A DNA stretch of 64,000 nt from Sorghum bicolor (GCF_000003195.3 NC_012876.2:5457306-5521305); one strand, 5' to 3'; shown: positions 10,771 through 22,654, counted from the first letter of the stretch. The notes: generated by a model not told the origin, from the sequence alone. Numbers and translations are program-made.

Positions 10771-10941
10771 GAACACAACAGCACAGGGACACAGGAGACG
10801 CCCGCCCGCCGACTAGCATCCATGGCCGGGGGCCGGCCATGCATCCATCTAACTCGATCTGTAAATTCACTTAATTTCAAAGAGCTGGACCGGACCTTTT
10901 TGCACTTTGCAGCAATGCAAAACTCTCTGTTGTTTGATTGA

Positions 10942-11184
10942 CGCCTTGTTTAGATGCACCCAAAAATCCAAAACTTTACAAGATTCCCTATCATATCGAA
11001 TCTTGCGGCATATGCATGAAATATTAAATATAGATTAAAAAGATAACTAATTGCACAGTTTGCCTGTAAATCACGAGACAAATCTTTTAAACCTAATTAC
11101 TCTATAATTAGATAATGTTTGTCAAATAAAAACGAAAGTGCTATAGTGTCAAAATCCAAAAAAACTTTGGATCTAAACAAGGCC
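10942..11184. mobile_element. Tourist-like MITE, family A copy 3
   Basis: Element of 243 bp with TGA duplications at 10939-10941 and 11185-11187. The left end is mutated at its first base (CGCCTTGTTTAG); the right end CTAAACAAGGCC is intact. It begins 172 bp after the DUF1005 stop codon, so it may lie in or next to the 3' UTR. Confidence 0.87.
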
Positions 11185-11187
11185 TGA

Positions 11188-12520
11188 TTTTTGCACAACG
11201 GTTTGTGGTTCGTGCGTTCTATCGCCGGCGGGCATACCCGTGCGTGGAGTCTGGACGCCGGCGCTGGCATCGTTGACGCACACTCGCAGGCTCTGACAAA
11301 TCTTTGACCATGGCCCCACCCGTCAGTCACTGTCCTTTATGCTTACGTGGGCCGTGCAGAGGGAGCAAGCCGGCGGGTGCTTCCTCCGCGCCAACTGGAG
11401 GCATCTCCCCTCGACATCGTAGTCCTCAGGGCTGGCTGACACCACACCAGAGGCCAGTGCTGGCTAACTGAACTTCTTGCAAGATTATTCTGAGTTTCTA
11501 CTTCTGAATCATAGAGGTTCTTGATGGTGTTAATCGGCATGTAGTTCTGAACTTGATCTGAGTTTTTCTCCTGTAAACTTCCTGCTGGCTCATTCTGAAT
11601 TTCTTTGGTTCTGAATTTACTATGAATGGGATGCATGGCAGAAATCAGTACAAATTCTTGTTGATGAGTGTATAGTTTTGTACTTCCATTTGTTAGCTCT
11701 CTTGGGGTTGTTTCATCTGCTGTAAAATGCATTGTTTGCAGTTAAGACTAGTTCAAATGGTAGTTAGTGGGAGAGGAGTTCAGTTTGCCGTGGGAATGGT
11801 TGTTTTGTCCTTCTTCAGTGAGAAAATGCAGCATCTGCATAGTAGCTCTACTTGCATAAGTACTGTTTGAACATTTCTTCCTATCTTCATGAGCACGCTA
11901 ATTCTTGCTTGTCTAACTGCAACATTGTGTGTATTGTGCCTGCAGCAGCTGATCAGTTGAAAACTCCCCGATGTTGATAATGAGACTGCAGAGACAACAG
12001 AGGATTGATGTCCGGGTGCCCTTGATGTCCTCCTTGCAACTTGTCACCTCGAAAGATCTCAGTTTGTGTTTGTCCCAGAGTTGATGGCATTGAGAGTTTG
12101 TAGTGTCAGGGAGAAGCAGTTTTTCGTTTGGTCTTTCAGCTTCAAAAATTTCAGAAGATACCAAATTGGTAGATCAAGAATGGCTGAACCGTTTGGTTTT
12201 GAGGTTTTAGCTGTAGAATGCATGGTTGCAATACATCTGAAAATACTGTTTGCTGATTTATCGTAAGAAAAAAACACTGTTGACTGGTAGAAAAAGTACG
12301 GGTGAAAAACCAAGCGAACCAGTAATCATATTGCTTCTAACGATCCATATCTGACATCCGACGGGAACACCTGAATTGTTTCAATCCCCATCGCTGTGTC
12401 CTTTTCAGTGGCCCTAATTTTTCTAAAATTTGGTAGGGCACTTGACAACGCTATGTTTCAAAAATTTATCGCCTCACCCATTTGAAGTGATTTTAAGCAT
12501 ATTCGTTACACAAATGGAGT
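11188..12520. other. Non-coding stretch, no recognised gene
   Basis: A GC-rich patch (11190-11420) is followed by moderately AT-rich sequence. The longest frame (129 codons, minus, 11343-11732) has low-complexity, unrelated-looking content and no domain. TTTGCAG/CTGCAG sites occur around 11740 and 11940, so a non-coding transcript is possible but not supported. Confidence 0.4.
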
Positions 12521-12523
12521 TTA

Positions 12524-12744
12524 GGGGGTGTTTCAGACTGCTCCAAAAACTCTACTTCACAAACTCCACCATAGACGAGCTCCACAAAAACTGGAGTTTG
12601 TGGAGTATCTTTTTAGGTGCTCTCACAACTCCACCTTTTCTCCACCCTTTTTTCTCGAATTGAGTACATAGAGCTGAAACCGTTTGGCTAAAAAATATGG
12701 AGCGGAACTGAAAAATATGAAGAAGAACAGTCCCAAACAACCCC
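12524..12744. mobile_element. Tourist-like MITE (family B)
   Basis: Element of 221 bp starting GGGGGTGTTT and ending AAACAACCCC, with TTA duplications at 12521-12523 and 12745-12747. The TTA target and end structure fit PIF/Harbinger MITEs. No coding capacity. Confidence 0.75.
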
Positions 12745-12747
12745 TTA

Positions 12748-13890
12748 ACTCTTTATGTTTTGAAATGAGTTTAAGCATATTTTTTTAATACGAAGGGTAA
12801 CCCTCTTGCTCTTGCACTTACCCAAGCCCAAGGTTGATTTATTTTTTTGAGCACTCACGACCCATGAGCCCACATGATTTAGCTCGTGATTCTTAAAAAA
12901 AAAAACCTCGTCGCGGGTCATCACGCGCTTCTTTGGAGTCCATTGTTGTACTGGCGCGCATGAGTAAACGTGACAAGGGTCAATTTGTACAGTACGCGAT
13001 GATTTTTGTTCGCCTCGGAATTTTGCATCCCACTAGCGAATACCTCGATGTGGCTTGAAAAGCTTATTACATTATTCATCCTAATGTTTGACTTTTTTTA
13101 ATATAAAATTTAACCACTCGTTTTATTTAAAAAATTATATAACTTATTTTTTGTCATGGCTAAATTTATTAATAAAAATTCTTTAATAATAACTGAAATT
13201 TAATTGTGCTTGCATATTTATTTTAATAAGACGAGCGGTCAAAGTGTGCTGAAAAAAAACATTCCAACAACTTTGTCTATAATGCTTTCTATTTTTTTCC
13301 GAGCTGGCTATGCTACTATTCTTGCTGCCTATATTTTCCTAGCGAGTCCTACTTGCTATTTGTGTTTCCCAACTTTTAGGTGAATAAATCCCACAATTTA
13401 GCATCTAATATTACTAAGTTTCTTCGAAATGTTGTGAGCCAACAGGGGCCGGGGGTAGGGAACGAAGCTAGAAAAAATTATAGGAGGAGCTAAACAAAAT
13501 TGCTACATCGATTTAACTTTATTATAACCCCTCACAATAGAAAAAATATATTAGCTTGAAGTAGTCTTATATTAATTCAGAAAATATATCTAAAAATAAA
13601 GATCTCAGCCTACACTATCTTATAAATTTGTGTCTAAAATTAGAAAAAAAACACTAGAAGCTAGCCCCACGGCTAGCTTCGTCCATAGCCGGGGGCATGA
13701 ACTGCCGTTTGCTGGCGCAAGCAAGACGAACACCGAGAAAGCGACCGGATGAAACACGTTGTGAAACCAAGTCGGCTCCCATTACATCAGAGATCCACCA
13801 GCTCACATGAAGCACGCATCGACTGGGTCCATGGACCGACGCGTGGCCCACGGACAGATTTACTTCGTCGTGAAGGAGTTCTTTCTCCAA
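12748..13890. other. AT-rich intergenic DNA with a MITE-like inverted segment
   Basis: Around 13085-13245 the sequence runs from a TTTGACTTTTTTTAATAT motif to AATAAGACGAGCGGTCAAAGT, which pair as imperfect inverted ends of a degraded MITE. At 13657-13680 there is a perfect 10-bp stem hairpin (GAAGCTAGCC, loop CCAC). No gene seen. Confidence 0.4.
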
Positions 13891-13940
13891 TGAAACGTCA
13901 AGTGGTGGCCCACCTTTCCCTAGCGAGCAAGAGGTATGGG
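13891..13940 (+). repeat. 50-bp direct repeat, left copy
   Basis: Begins TGAAACGTCAAGTGGTGG and ends AGGTATGGG. It matches 14911-14960 in 48 of 50 positions. The two copies lie 1,020 bp apart and bracket the LEA_2 pseudogene. Confidence 0.9.
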
Positions 13941-14149
13941 AATATTTAATGCTTTATACATGTGCCGCAAGATTCAATGTGATAGAAAATCTTGTAAATT
14001 TTTAGATTTTGAATAGTTTAGTCTCACTAGTCAGACTAGCTAAAATTATTTTATGGAGCTAAAATTTAGCAAAGGAAACCAAACATACCCTTATATTCAG
14101 ATGATTCAGTCTAATTACTTGCTGTTAGGTCGGTCCGGTCAAGCCCGGT

Positions 14150-14730
14150 TACATGGGCAGTGGCAATCGTCCTCAACATGCTGGCAGCAACAGTGGTGGT
14201 GGGGTGTACTGGTAGTGAAGCCTCATGCACCCTACCTAGCAGTGCAGGCGGCGAATCTGCAAACCCTGAGGTTCGTGTTGATTTCATTTTTGGCATAAAA
14301 ATATGAAAAAAAAAGTAATTTAGCCTCCTATTAAATTGTTTCTGACTACTTTCATTCTAGTTACAACCAGCTGGGGACGTTGACACGGGTCCAGGTCTCG
14401 TTCCGCCTCGGGTTGGGCGGCACGAGGCTGGCTGTGCTTCGTGCGGACCCATTCAGGGTGCCTGCCAGGGGCACCCAGGCGCTGCCCTACGTGGCGAGCG
14501 CGCAAGGTGTCACGCTGGGTGACGCCGGGAGAGACGCCATGGAGGCTGCAGTCCGCGAGAAGGTCGTGGGATTCAAGCTGGACGGGGAGGCCAGGGCGCG
14601 CTGACAGGTTGCCGGCCTTGTCTTCATCAACAAATGGACGCGTCTCTCCTGCGAGATTCGGTTTTTCTTATTTAACGGGACAGCACTCACGTTCCACTGT
14701 AACTCCAAATCTAAATTTCTGTTCTTCTGA
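14150..14730 (+). pseudogene. Decayed LEA_2/NHL paralogue
   Basis: Plus-strand relic of a gene closely related to the LEA_2 gene at 6992-7804. Recognisable pieces in order are a membrane-segment relic (WAVAIVLNMLAATVVV) with a frameshift after it; VLVVKPHAPYLAVQAANLQTL; a GT-AG intron-like gap (about 14273-14361); YNQLG; then LAVLRADPFRVPARG. The tail ends NGTALTFHCNSKSKFLFF, against NGTALPFKCNSKSKFLFF in the intact gene. A TGA at 14602-14604 replaces the Trp codon of the intact paralogue. About two dozen residues present in the intact gene are missing between the YNQLG and VLRAD segments. The N-terminal tail and start codon were not found. Clearly non-functional as a full protein. The intron is absent from the intact copy. 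Confidence 0.85.
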
Positions 14731-14910
14731 TCGTTAGTCTAACAATGTATGTGTTGTAATGGAATATAAGACATAATCATATTCAGTTGGGTCATTACCT
14801 GAATGTCTTTGTTAACGGTTCACCCCACTGACGCGTGGATGGCGGCTCCAGTATCAGGAGAATTTTTCTTTTTCTTTTTCTTTTTGACAAGAGAGCCGGA
14901 GAAAATTGTA

Positions 14911-14960
14911 TGAAACGTCAAGTGGTGGCCCACCTTTCCCAAGCGAGCAAAAGGTATGGG
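14911..14960 (+). repeat. 50-bp direct repeat, right copy
   Basis: Partner of 13891-13940 with two substitutions. Both copies are in the same orientation. Confidence 0.9.
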
Positions 14961-15534
14961 TATGGCCATAGTATCCGAATCCCCCTGCTTGGTTCAAAAG
15001 CCGGTTCGTTAGCATGGCATGGCAGACACTCATTCCTGAGCCTCACTGCAGGAAGCTAGCGACAGTGTCGAGCCCAGGCCAGCACAAAGATGCGATGCGG
15101 ATTCTCATACTCATTCTATGCTGATTGTCGTCACAGGCTTTTCGGCATGCATGCACACTCAAAATGTCAACGGGGAATTTCCGTTGGAGGTTCCTGCCCC
15201 AAACCCGTCCCCACGGAGGCAAATTCCCCCCATCCCCGTCCCCGTGAAGGGTCACGGGGAGAATTCCCCCCATCCCCGTCCCCGCTCGGGGATTAAATCC
15301 CCGTGGGAATCCCCGTCCCCGCGTCAATTATATAAACAACAGCAAATCACTTACATAAATAGCAGCAAATATCTAATAATTCACATGCAAATAACAGTCA
15401 TTTGTCCATAATTGCCTACTGCATAGTTCATAACAACACAGAAACAATCATATTGTTCATACATTCACCACAACTGATTCATCAACTAAAAATAGTAACT
15501 AAGAATCCAAACATCGAGCATAGGTTTCTTGGCG

Positions 15535-15601
15535 CCTTGCCACAATAGCACAAGGCCAAAAGCAGCACCTTGCCACAACAGCACAAGGCCAAAAGCAGCA
15601 C
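15535..15601. repeat. 33-bp tandem duplication inside the hAT element
   Basis: Two adjacent copies of a unit starting CTTGCCACAA and ending AAAAGCAGCAC, differing at one base (AATAG/AACAG). It lies downstream of the transposase stop on the minus strand, probably in its 3' UTR. Confidence 0.8.
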
Positions 15602-15997
15602 CACAAGTTTACATAATTACATGTTCGTGGGCTCATGCCAATAACGTTACAACACAGAATGATAAGTTCTTAAATGAAGAAGCAACACAGAATGATAATT
15701 TGCTGCATCCTCCTCCTCCTTGGTGCTCTTGCCGCATCCAATTCTTCTCTTCAAACAAGTGCTAGTCCCTATATACAAAAACCAGCAAAAATATATATAA
15801 TTAATTAGTCCAGTCAATAAAGAGAGTATAGGATGTTTTAGTTTCAGTTACACATACCTCCATCCCATCTTGGATCTCTTGAAGACAGCTCCAAAAGCTA
15901 ACAGCTCCATCACTTTCTTCACCTACAGAAAAGCATGACAAGAATTAGTTTGAGACCTTTCTATTTATCGAGACTGATGAAAAATGGGACAGCTAGC

Positions 15998-18149
15998 TTA
16001 TCTACCTTTGTACTTGTTGCACAGCCAGTTTTGTGAACACATTAAAGCCTCCAAAATATCTGAATTAAGCCTACTGCGATGCTCAGAGAGTACCCTCCCA
16101 CTGGTGCTAAAGGCTGATTCAGACGCAACTGAACTTACTGAATGGCAAATATATCTCTGGCTACCTTCCTTAATATGGGATAGCGAGTCCCAGCAACCTT
16201 CCACCAATCAAGGATCTTGAAGTTTTCTGTCTCAATTGGAACCAATTCATCTTCCAAGTACCTTTCTAACTCTGTTTTGAATCTAGCTGCTGCTGGCCTT
16301 CTACTAGCAACACGTGCACTGATTTGAGACAATACACCCGAACTAGAAAGTGGGGGAGCTGAGGATTCTGTATTATCTTCATCCTCTTCCACCTCATACT
16401 CCTTCATCAACTCATACAAAGAGTTTCTAACCTCACTAACTTTCTCTGTGCACTCCTCATGTGATTCACCAGTGAGGGTTTCAATGAACCCTAGGAGATA
16501 GTCAGTCTTAAACCGAGGATCTAAAATGGTGGCCAATCCCATTGGTCCTTGGATTTCCTTCCAATACTTATCAAACTTCTCACTCATTTCAATGGACATT
16601 TTCTCAATAATGGGATTGCCACATACACTCCAATTCCTAATTTTCTCTTTAGTCTCACAGATTTTTAGGAGTTGGATGTTGGCTGTCACATAATCTGTCC
16701 CCGAAAACACAGCTGTGATGTCATTAAACAGCCTGAGCCTATCAACCACCTCTCTACAAAAAGCCAATTCTTCCTCACTAGGAGCACAATCATACGACTT
16801 GTCTACAATAGTTGCACGATTGAAAACAGCCTTGCAAGGCGAAGCAAGGCTAAGCATCTTGTAAGTAGAGTTCCACCTTGTTTTGCAATCTAGCCCTAAC
16901 TTGTGTTCCAACTTAACTCTAACATGTTTGGCAATCCTTCAAACTTCTCAATTCTTTTAGGTGTGGCTGTCCAATAGGCAACACTATCACGGATCTTTGC
17001 AATTGAATCCTTAATCACTTCTAAACCATCTTTCACAATCAAGTTCAAAATATGGGCAGCACAACGCATATGCAACAGTTTTCCATCTAATAGCAGTTTT
17101 GACTTGCCTATCTTTTTCAGTAGTTTAGTGATTACCTTGTCATTTGTGCTGCAATTATCAAGAGTCAAAGTTGAGATCTTCTCATCCATGTTCCATTCCA
17201 CCAATGCATCATAGAGCAGTTCACCAATAACTTCTGCTGTGTGTGGAGCAGGGACATATATGAACCTTCAAACAAAAGACAAAGGCAATAAATTATAGCA
17301 GCAATAAGGAAATATTATCGCAGCAGTAGATAAATTCAGTTTTTACACAATACCTCATGATAATATTTCTTAGTACCCATGAATCATCAATGAAATGAGC
17401 TGTTATAGCCATGTACCCTCTTTTTTGGTTATCTGAGGTCCATAAGTCTGTTGTAATAGCCACTCTAGACTTGGTACTAGCCATGTAGGACAGGGCCTTT
17501 TTCCTTTCTTCATTATATGCTTCCATAATATCCTTCCTAACAAATGGTTAAAAAGGCACAATTCAGATTTAATTGTATGATAAAGTAAATACATAAGAAT
17601 TGGTACAGAAGGAACAACCAGTACCTAATAGTGTTTCGAGTCACCATCTTGAACCATGGCTGCAATGCAGTCACAAATCTCCGAAAACCAGCATGGTCAA
17701 CAATGCATAAAGGATACTCATGCAGTGCGATCATAGCAGCAAGCTCCTTCCTAGCAACTTCTGGATCAAAAGTGTAGTTCTCCACAGACACTTTCCCTGC
17801 CTCCATGCAACCGAACCTCAAAGCTGATTGTTGAAGTGTCTTGTTCTGGCTTGCCAACTTAATCCTTTTCAATGTACAGATTTTCAAATGATCATGAAGA
17901 TGACTTGTTCCATTTTTGCTTGTCCCTCCAAGCTGCTTATGGCAATGAAGGCATTGAGCCTTGACAATACCACACACTTTCACCTTCTTGAAATCCTTCC
18001 AAACAACAGAAGTAAGCTTCCTCTTTGTGCCAAAGTCCGTGTCCTCATCCTCCTCACCATCAGAAATTGGAATGGGATCAGAATCATTAACAGATTCATG
18101 TGCAAGTGATTCTTGCCTACTGCTGCTCCCACTGGCTGGAGTAGTGAAT
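15998..18149 (-). pseudogene. hAT transposase with BED zinc finger (RICESLEEPER-like), frameshifted
   Basis: Exons on the minus strand: 18149-17625, 17536-17354 and 17265-15998, joined by GT-AG introns in matching phase. An acidic linker comes first (SDGEEDEDTDF), then a BED zinc finger (CLHCHKQLGG...SHLHDHLKIC), the catalytic core with TTDLWTS and LTLDNCSTND aspartates, the conserved MRCAAHILNL (CxxH) block, and the hAT dimerisation region (ELERYLEDELVP, ILDWWKV, SSVASESAFSTSGRVL). One single-base frameshift lies near 16925 (after the KFEGLP segment) and a second near 16140 (after ARDIFAI), separating the final dimerisation block. Total coding length is about 650 residues, normal for the family. 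A further upstream exon around 18430-18574 (AT-hook-like KGRPPKPALKK) is possible. The protein is most likely inactive. Confidence 0.9.
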
Positions 18150-18427
18150 CTGAAAAATAACAAATAAATTTGCATCATTCATAATGAGAAAAATACCAAC
18201 AGATGTTAAGCTGCAAATAAAAATTAGTACAACTAGAATGCATGTCATGAAATCTGCAATCATAAATAATATGCATAGAAATTAATTGAATTGCAAGTCT
18301 ACAATCATAAGTAAGCCATACAATCTAGTTCATACATGGCAAAATAATGCGTTAATGACAAAAATAAAAGGCGCAGCGAGCTGGAACCGAACCCAATATA
18401 TTTTAGCAGCCGGACGCCACCCTCGAT

Positions 18428-18574
18428 TGACGCTTCTGGAGTAGTCGGAGCAGGAGCTCCTGTAGCTGCAAGCCGGCTGGTCTTTTTCAATGCTGGCTTT
18501 GGTGGCCGACCCTTGGCAATAGAGCCCGACGATGGGCCACGAGCTGAACCTAAGGCAGTAGCAGTAGGTCGCAC
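18428..18574 (-). other. Possible first exon of the hAT transposase
   Basis: Open minus-strand frame starting MRPTATALGS with a GRPPKP AT-hook-like motif and an Ala/Pro-rich linker. It lies upstream of the BED exon inside the element, and possible donors exist after the EASIEGG segment. Splicing to 18149 is inferred, and the start codon is uncertain. Confidence 0.35.
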
Positions 18575-19385
18575 GACCGCGTGGTGCCAGATCCATGCCG
18601 CACGAAGGCGGATCCAGTAGCAGGCAGCCCGTCGGCGGAGCCAGACAGCCCATCGAAACCAATGGCGTCCCTTGTGAGGACCGCCGGACGTGGGTTAGTG
18701 AGTCAAGGACGCAGCCATGGAAGGCAAACAAAGGCCTCTAGCGCTTCTAAGCAGGGACCAAGGAAATAAGAGATGAACGATGTCTCACCTTACATCATCT
18801 TCGTCCAAGCTTACAATTGGTGATGCCGGGGGTGAAGGAGAAGCCATGGTGGGTGGTTGCCGGACTCCGGAGTGCTGCGCCGACTTCCCGTTCTCCAGCT
18901 CCAGCGTCGCGCCTCCGCTGCCCTCCAGCGCCGCGCCTCCGCTGCCCTCCAGCTCCAGCGTCGCCGTCGCGCCGCTTCCCTCCCTCGGAAACCTCGGTGG
19001 TGGACCGTGGATGTGGATGGTCCGATGGTGGAACCGTGGAAGGGGAAAAGTGACCGTGAACGTGGCGGCTGTGTCTGTGTGCGGGTGGAAAATGAGAGGT
19101 GAAAAGGAAGAGATAGGGTTAGTGTTTTGCTTCTATGTATATACATGTACACAGTTATGGGCCTTGATTGTTGTGGTCTACTGGGCCTTTATTATTATCG
19201 GGTCTCCACGGGGAACGGGGACGGGGGAGGCACACCAGACCCGCCCCCACGAAACCCGACGGGGACAAATTTTGTCCCATTTAGCTCCCCGTGGGGAGAG
19301 ATTTTGCCCCAAACCCATCACCAAATAGGGGAATTTCCCGCGGGGAATCGGGGATCGGTTCCCCGTTGACATTTTGAATGCACAC

Positions 19386-20520
19386 GCGATTGCTCTTGTC
19401 TTCATGCCGCAGTAACACGCGATTGAGTTGTCACCTACTCTACTCTTGCTAGGAAACAAGCGATGAAGGTATGGGCTTTTTTCTCTTTTGCTGCTGGGCC
19501 GTCGATGCCACAAAAATTCAGAGGGCTATTGGAGTTTCTGGGCCGCGCCATGGGCCACAGCCCATATCCGTCATTGCGCTCCATGGGCCTGTTCACCTGC
19601 TCGTTGAAGCCACAACTTGCACAATCTCAGCAACGGAGCAGCGTCTCCATTTGCTTCGACGGCCCCTTGGTCTCCGTATGTGAAAAATATTATGCACTAA
19701 TTTATTATAAGAGAAAAACACAGTATAATGGTTGATAAATCGTGCTGAGAAGTTCAAACGAGATCAAGTGTGTCTATGCGAGTGACCTATCACCATATCC
19801 TATTTTTCCGTGCGCGTGAACATATCTGGAAGTTCTAGTTTAGTTTTGGATAATTGATAAAACCTTAGTGTACTAATTATTGTTCGAACTGAAGATGAGA
19901 TAGTATTGGTTCACACCAAGATGTGGAGCAAGATGATGGTCATGGGGATGGTGATGGACTAAGTGATGGATCAAGTGCTCAAACATGGAAAAAAAGGAAG
20001 AGAAAAATAAAATGGACTCAAGACAAAGGTATATTTAATAGGACTAAATATACAATTTTCTTTTGCCATTCAAGACACTAAATGGTGTGTGTGACAGTGT
20101 GAATGGATTTAGAATAGATAACCATATTGTATAATAAAGAGGAGAAATCTTTAATTGCAACGGTTATCTAATGCCGCTAAGTGTGAGTCTTATTTACATA
20201 TACTTTGTGCTTAGTGACGTATTGAGATGCATAAGAAAGCACGGGGGAATTCCTTGCGAAAAACTATCTCAAGTGCTAACATTAGTTTGATGACTTTGGG
20301 AACAGGTAGCACTTGTTTTGAGCACGTCGTGGAGTCTGGACACGAAATTCCAGCTCAGAGCTCACAGGGCTTAAATTGCTTAGCAGGAGCTCTCTGTTGC
20401 ATTGGCGTAATTAGCTGGAATTAAATCATAGCCGAGCTGAAATTTCCAGGAGCTGAGGCGCCGAGCTCCTCTCTTAATAGTACAACTATTTGTCCTAAAT
20501 TTGACCACGCACTCTATTGC
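19386..20520. other. Intergenic DNA right of the hAT element
   Basis: No gene, no clear repeat ends. Short frames of 60-90 codons have no domain. Confidence 0.5.
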
Positions 20521-20529
20521 ATCTTGACC

Positions 20530-21250
20530 GGCAAAACAAACATCTTATTTTATACCTTTGCCTTGAGCCCGTAAGATTTTGGTTTTCTCTTTCTACTTTT
20601 CCAAAGAGTGAGCACTTGATCGTCACTTATGGCCATCTCCATCACATTGAGTGCCACCTTGCTCAATCCTTGGATGTGGACCAACCTCTTAACCACAACA
20701 CTAGAGTATAGGGTTAGTCCACTTGGTTGTATCAATTAGACAAAACCAAATATAGAGCTTTCAATCTCTCCCTTTTCGATAACCGATGATACCCATTACA
20801 AAGGTAAGAATTGAATTTAAATTCCAAGCTAATAACATACACAAGTGCATGTCATTAACTTGGATTGGATTTGTGTTGTTTGCCCAAGCATTTTGACCAC
20901 TTGAAAAAGATTTGGACTAGTTTCACAAATCCAATTTGGTAGTGTTAGCTCCCCCTATATATGTGCAAGTGTGTTTGGATTAAAGCCTGCATATATGTTG
21001 GATAAGAATTGTGGAAGAGTTATTACTACCAAATGATGCTAAGATGTATAAGGTAAATCTTTAAAGCATGATATCAATCGGAGTTGCACATTTATTTCAT
21101 CCCTAGCATCATGGTTAGCTAGATATCAAAGAACTTTTCTCAAGACAAGTTCTGCTCCACCTCCACTGTCCACCCAAAGCAAAAGCTTCAAGTATGTCTG
21201 TAGAAAAGGGGCAAGTCTAGCTCTAATTCTTCTAAAAGAGAGATCTGTAA
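20530..21250 (-). mobile_element. Remnant of a copia (SIRE/Maximus-like) retroelement 3' region
   Basis: Around 20740-20790 the minus strand reads a purine-rich GGGAGAGATTGAAAGCTC followed by TATATTTGGTTTTGTC. From memory this resembles the segment just upstream of the 3' LTR in SIRE-type copia elements, where a GGGGGAGATTGAAAG polypurine tract is typical. No coding domain or LTR border was identified, and the limits are approximate. Confidence 0.3.
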
Positions 21251-22182
21251 AGGAAATAATTGATTTATATCAACGACAAATGAAATGTTCATCTTGAAAT
21301 TGGAAATCGTATTTTTTTGAAAGTCTTTATAAATAATGACTGGACTAGTGCCTGCACGTGCAAGGAGGTAACTGCTGACCTACGTTATTGTTGGTCCAGG
21401 GTATAATGAACTTAGGGCGGCTTAGGCTCTCGCTTCTCGCAGTTTTTGCTATGGAGGCGTGTTAATCAAACATCTAATAAATGTCTCCTTGCAAATAGTC
21501 TTGGGGAGCCAGAGCTATTTTTATCAGCTTGTTCGCTTGAGCTTATCAGCCGAATTTGCCACACAACAAATCAGCGAACAATACTTTCTGCCATGTCTTA
21601 TTAGCCAAACGAAAACATGATTTCTCCCCACATGCTTGATATAAATTATTATAAAATTTTCAATGGAGCTATTTTTTAGAATATTTTTCAAAACTATTTC
21701 AGCTCCATCAGAGAAAGCTAACTAGCCCTTAGCACTTGACTTGAAAGCTCCTCAATAGGGACGTACAGTGAATGATGGTGAATCCAAACTTTGTTGAAAC
21801 AAATTCTTGTGTCTTCTCTTGGTATGCTTGATTCTCATTTATATTGATATTCTTGTGACTTCAATAAATCTATTCCCTTTTTGTAACTACTTGTGTGTAA
21901 GTTCCGAACAAATTTACTTAAGAAAACATCATAATGTCACCAACATGCGTTGGTTTGATATATATGCATTTCAAAAGAGGAGTATATCTTGTATTTTGAG
22001 TTCCTTAGAAAAAACAACCATATCTAGACAAATAGACCACCTAGGAGACCATCCGTTTTTTTAACTAATTTTGCTATTATGTAAATAATAGAAAACACAT
22101 ATTCATACGTGTCTCACTTGTGGAATAACGTCTAAACTACTCTCAAAACTTTCTCACCTGCCCCCAAGCCGTCCTCGTCATA
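21251..22182. other. Intergenic DNA with a degraded MITE
   Basis: Around 21518-21620 the sequence CTTGTTCGCTTGAGCTTATC ... TTAGCCAAACGAAAAC looks like the eroded ends of another Tourist-like MITE. Nothing else is recognised. Confidence 0.35.
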
Positions 22183-22320
22183 ACTAAATTATACAGTTTA
22201 CTTATAATTGAGATAAATCTTTTAAAACTTAGTTAATTTATAATTAAATAATATTTATTAAATATAAACAAAAATACTATAATACTTATTTTACTAAAAA
22301 TTTTGCAACTATACAAGGCC
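22183..22320. mobile_element. Left-truncated family A MITE
   Basis: Ends in ACAAGGCC followed by TCA and shares the interior order of family A (ACAGTTTACTTATAATTGAGA, AATCTTTTAAAACTTAGTTA in degenerate form). The left half is missing. Confidence 0.6.
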
Positions 22321-22654
22321 TCATCCCTTCGATGTTCGATCCATCCCTGCCGCCAGTGAGACTCTTCTATCACCGCGACCCGTTGAGTCCGTGACTCCTC
22401 GACCCCGCTCCCTCGTCTCCGTTCTTCTTTCGTGAGTCCACGACCTCTCACGGCGGCCGGCCGCGAGGTCCGCTCTACTCGGCTTGGCTACTTCCCTCGG
22501 AGTCCCCGTCTCCTGCAGTCGCGTTCCTGCTGTACGCTTCGCCTCTCCCTTCGCACTCCTCCTTCCCCAATCCCATGCCACCGACGCTGACTGCTCGCGC
22601 TACTGCAGCTTCGCCGCCGACGATTCTGCTACTGAGCTGCGGTGGACTTATCGG

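Larger units (their letters stand above)
15159..19377 (-). mobile_element. Complete hAT transposon (4.2 kb)
   Basis: The left end TCAAAATGTCAACGGGGAA is the perfect reverse complement of the right end, giving 19-bp terminal inverted repeats. The 8-bp target duplication ATGCACAC is perfect (15151-15158 and 19378-19385). Eight-bp duplications are diagnostic of hAT. Both ends carry many GGGGACGGGG/CCCCGTCCCC repeats within about 180 bp, which resemble the subterminal transposase-binding repeats of hAT elements. The minus-strand transposase gene occupies 15998 to at least 18149. The perfect ends and duplication suggest a recent insertion, although the transposase is frameshifted. Confidence 0.95.

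Noticed and set aside
9370..10776. 468-codon minus-strand frame across the DUF1005 gene
   Set aside because: Arg/Ala/His-rich composition typical of an antisense shadow of GC-rich grass exons. The plus strand has the family N-terminus, a proper intron and matching length.
11343..11732. 129-codon minus-strand frame
   Set aside because: No domain, no splice or promoter support; codon content looks non-coding.
18780..19328. 182-codon plus-strand frame at the right end of the hAT element
   Set aside because: Low-complexity Ser/Pro/Ala content running into the subterminal repeats; the transposase is on the other strand.
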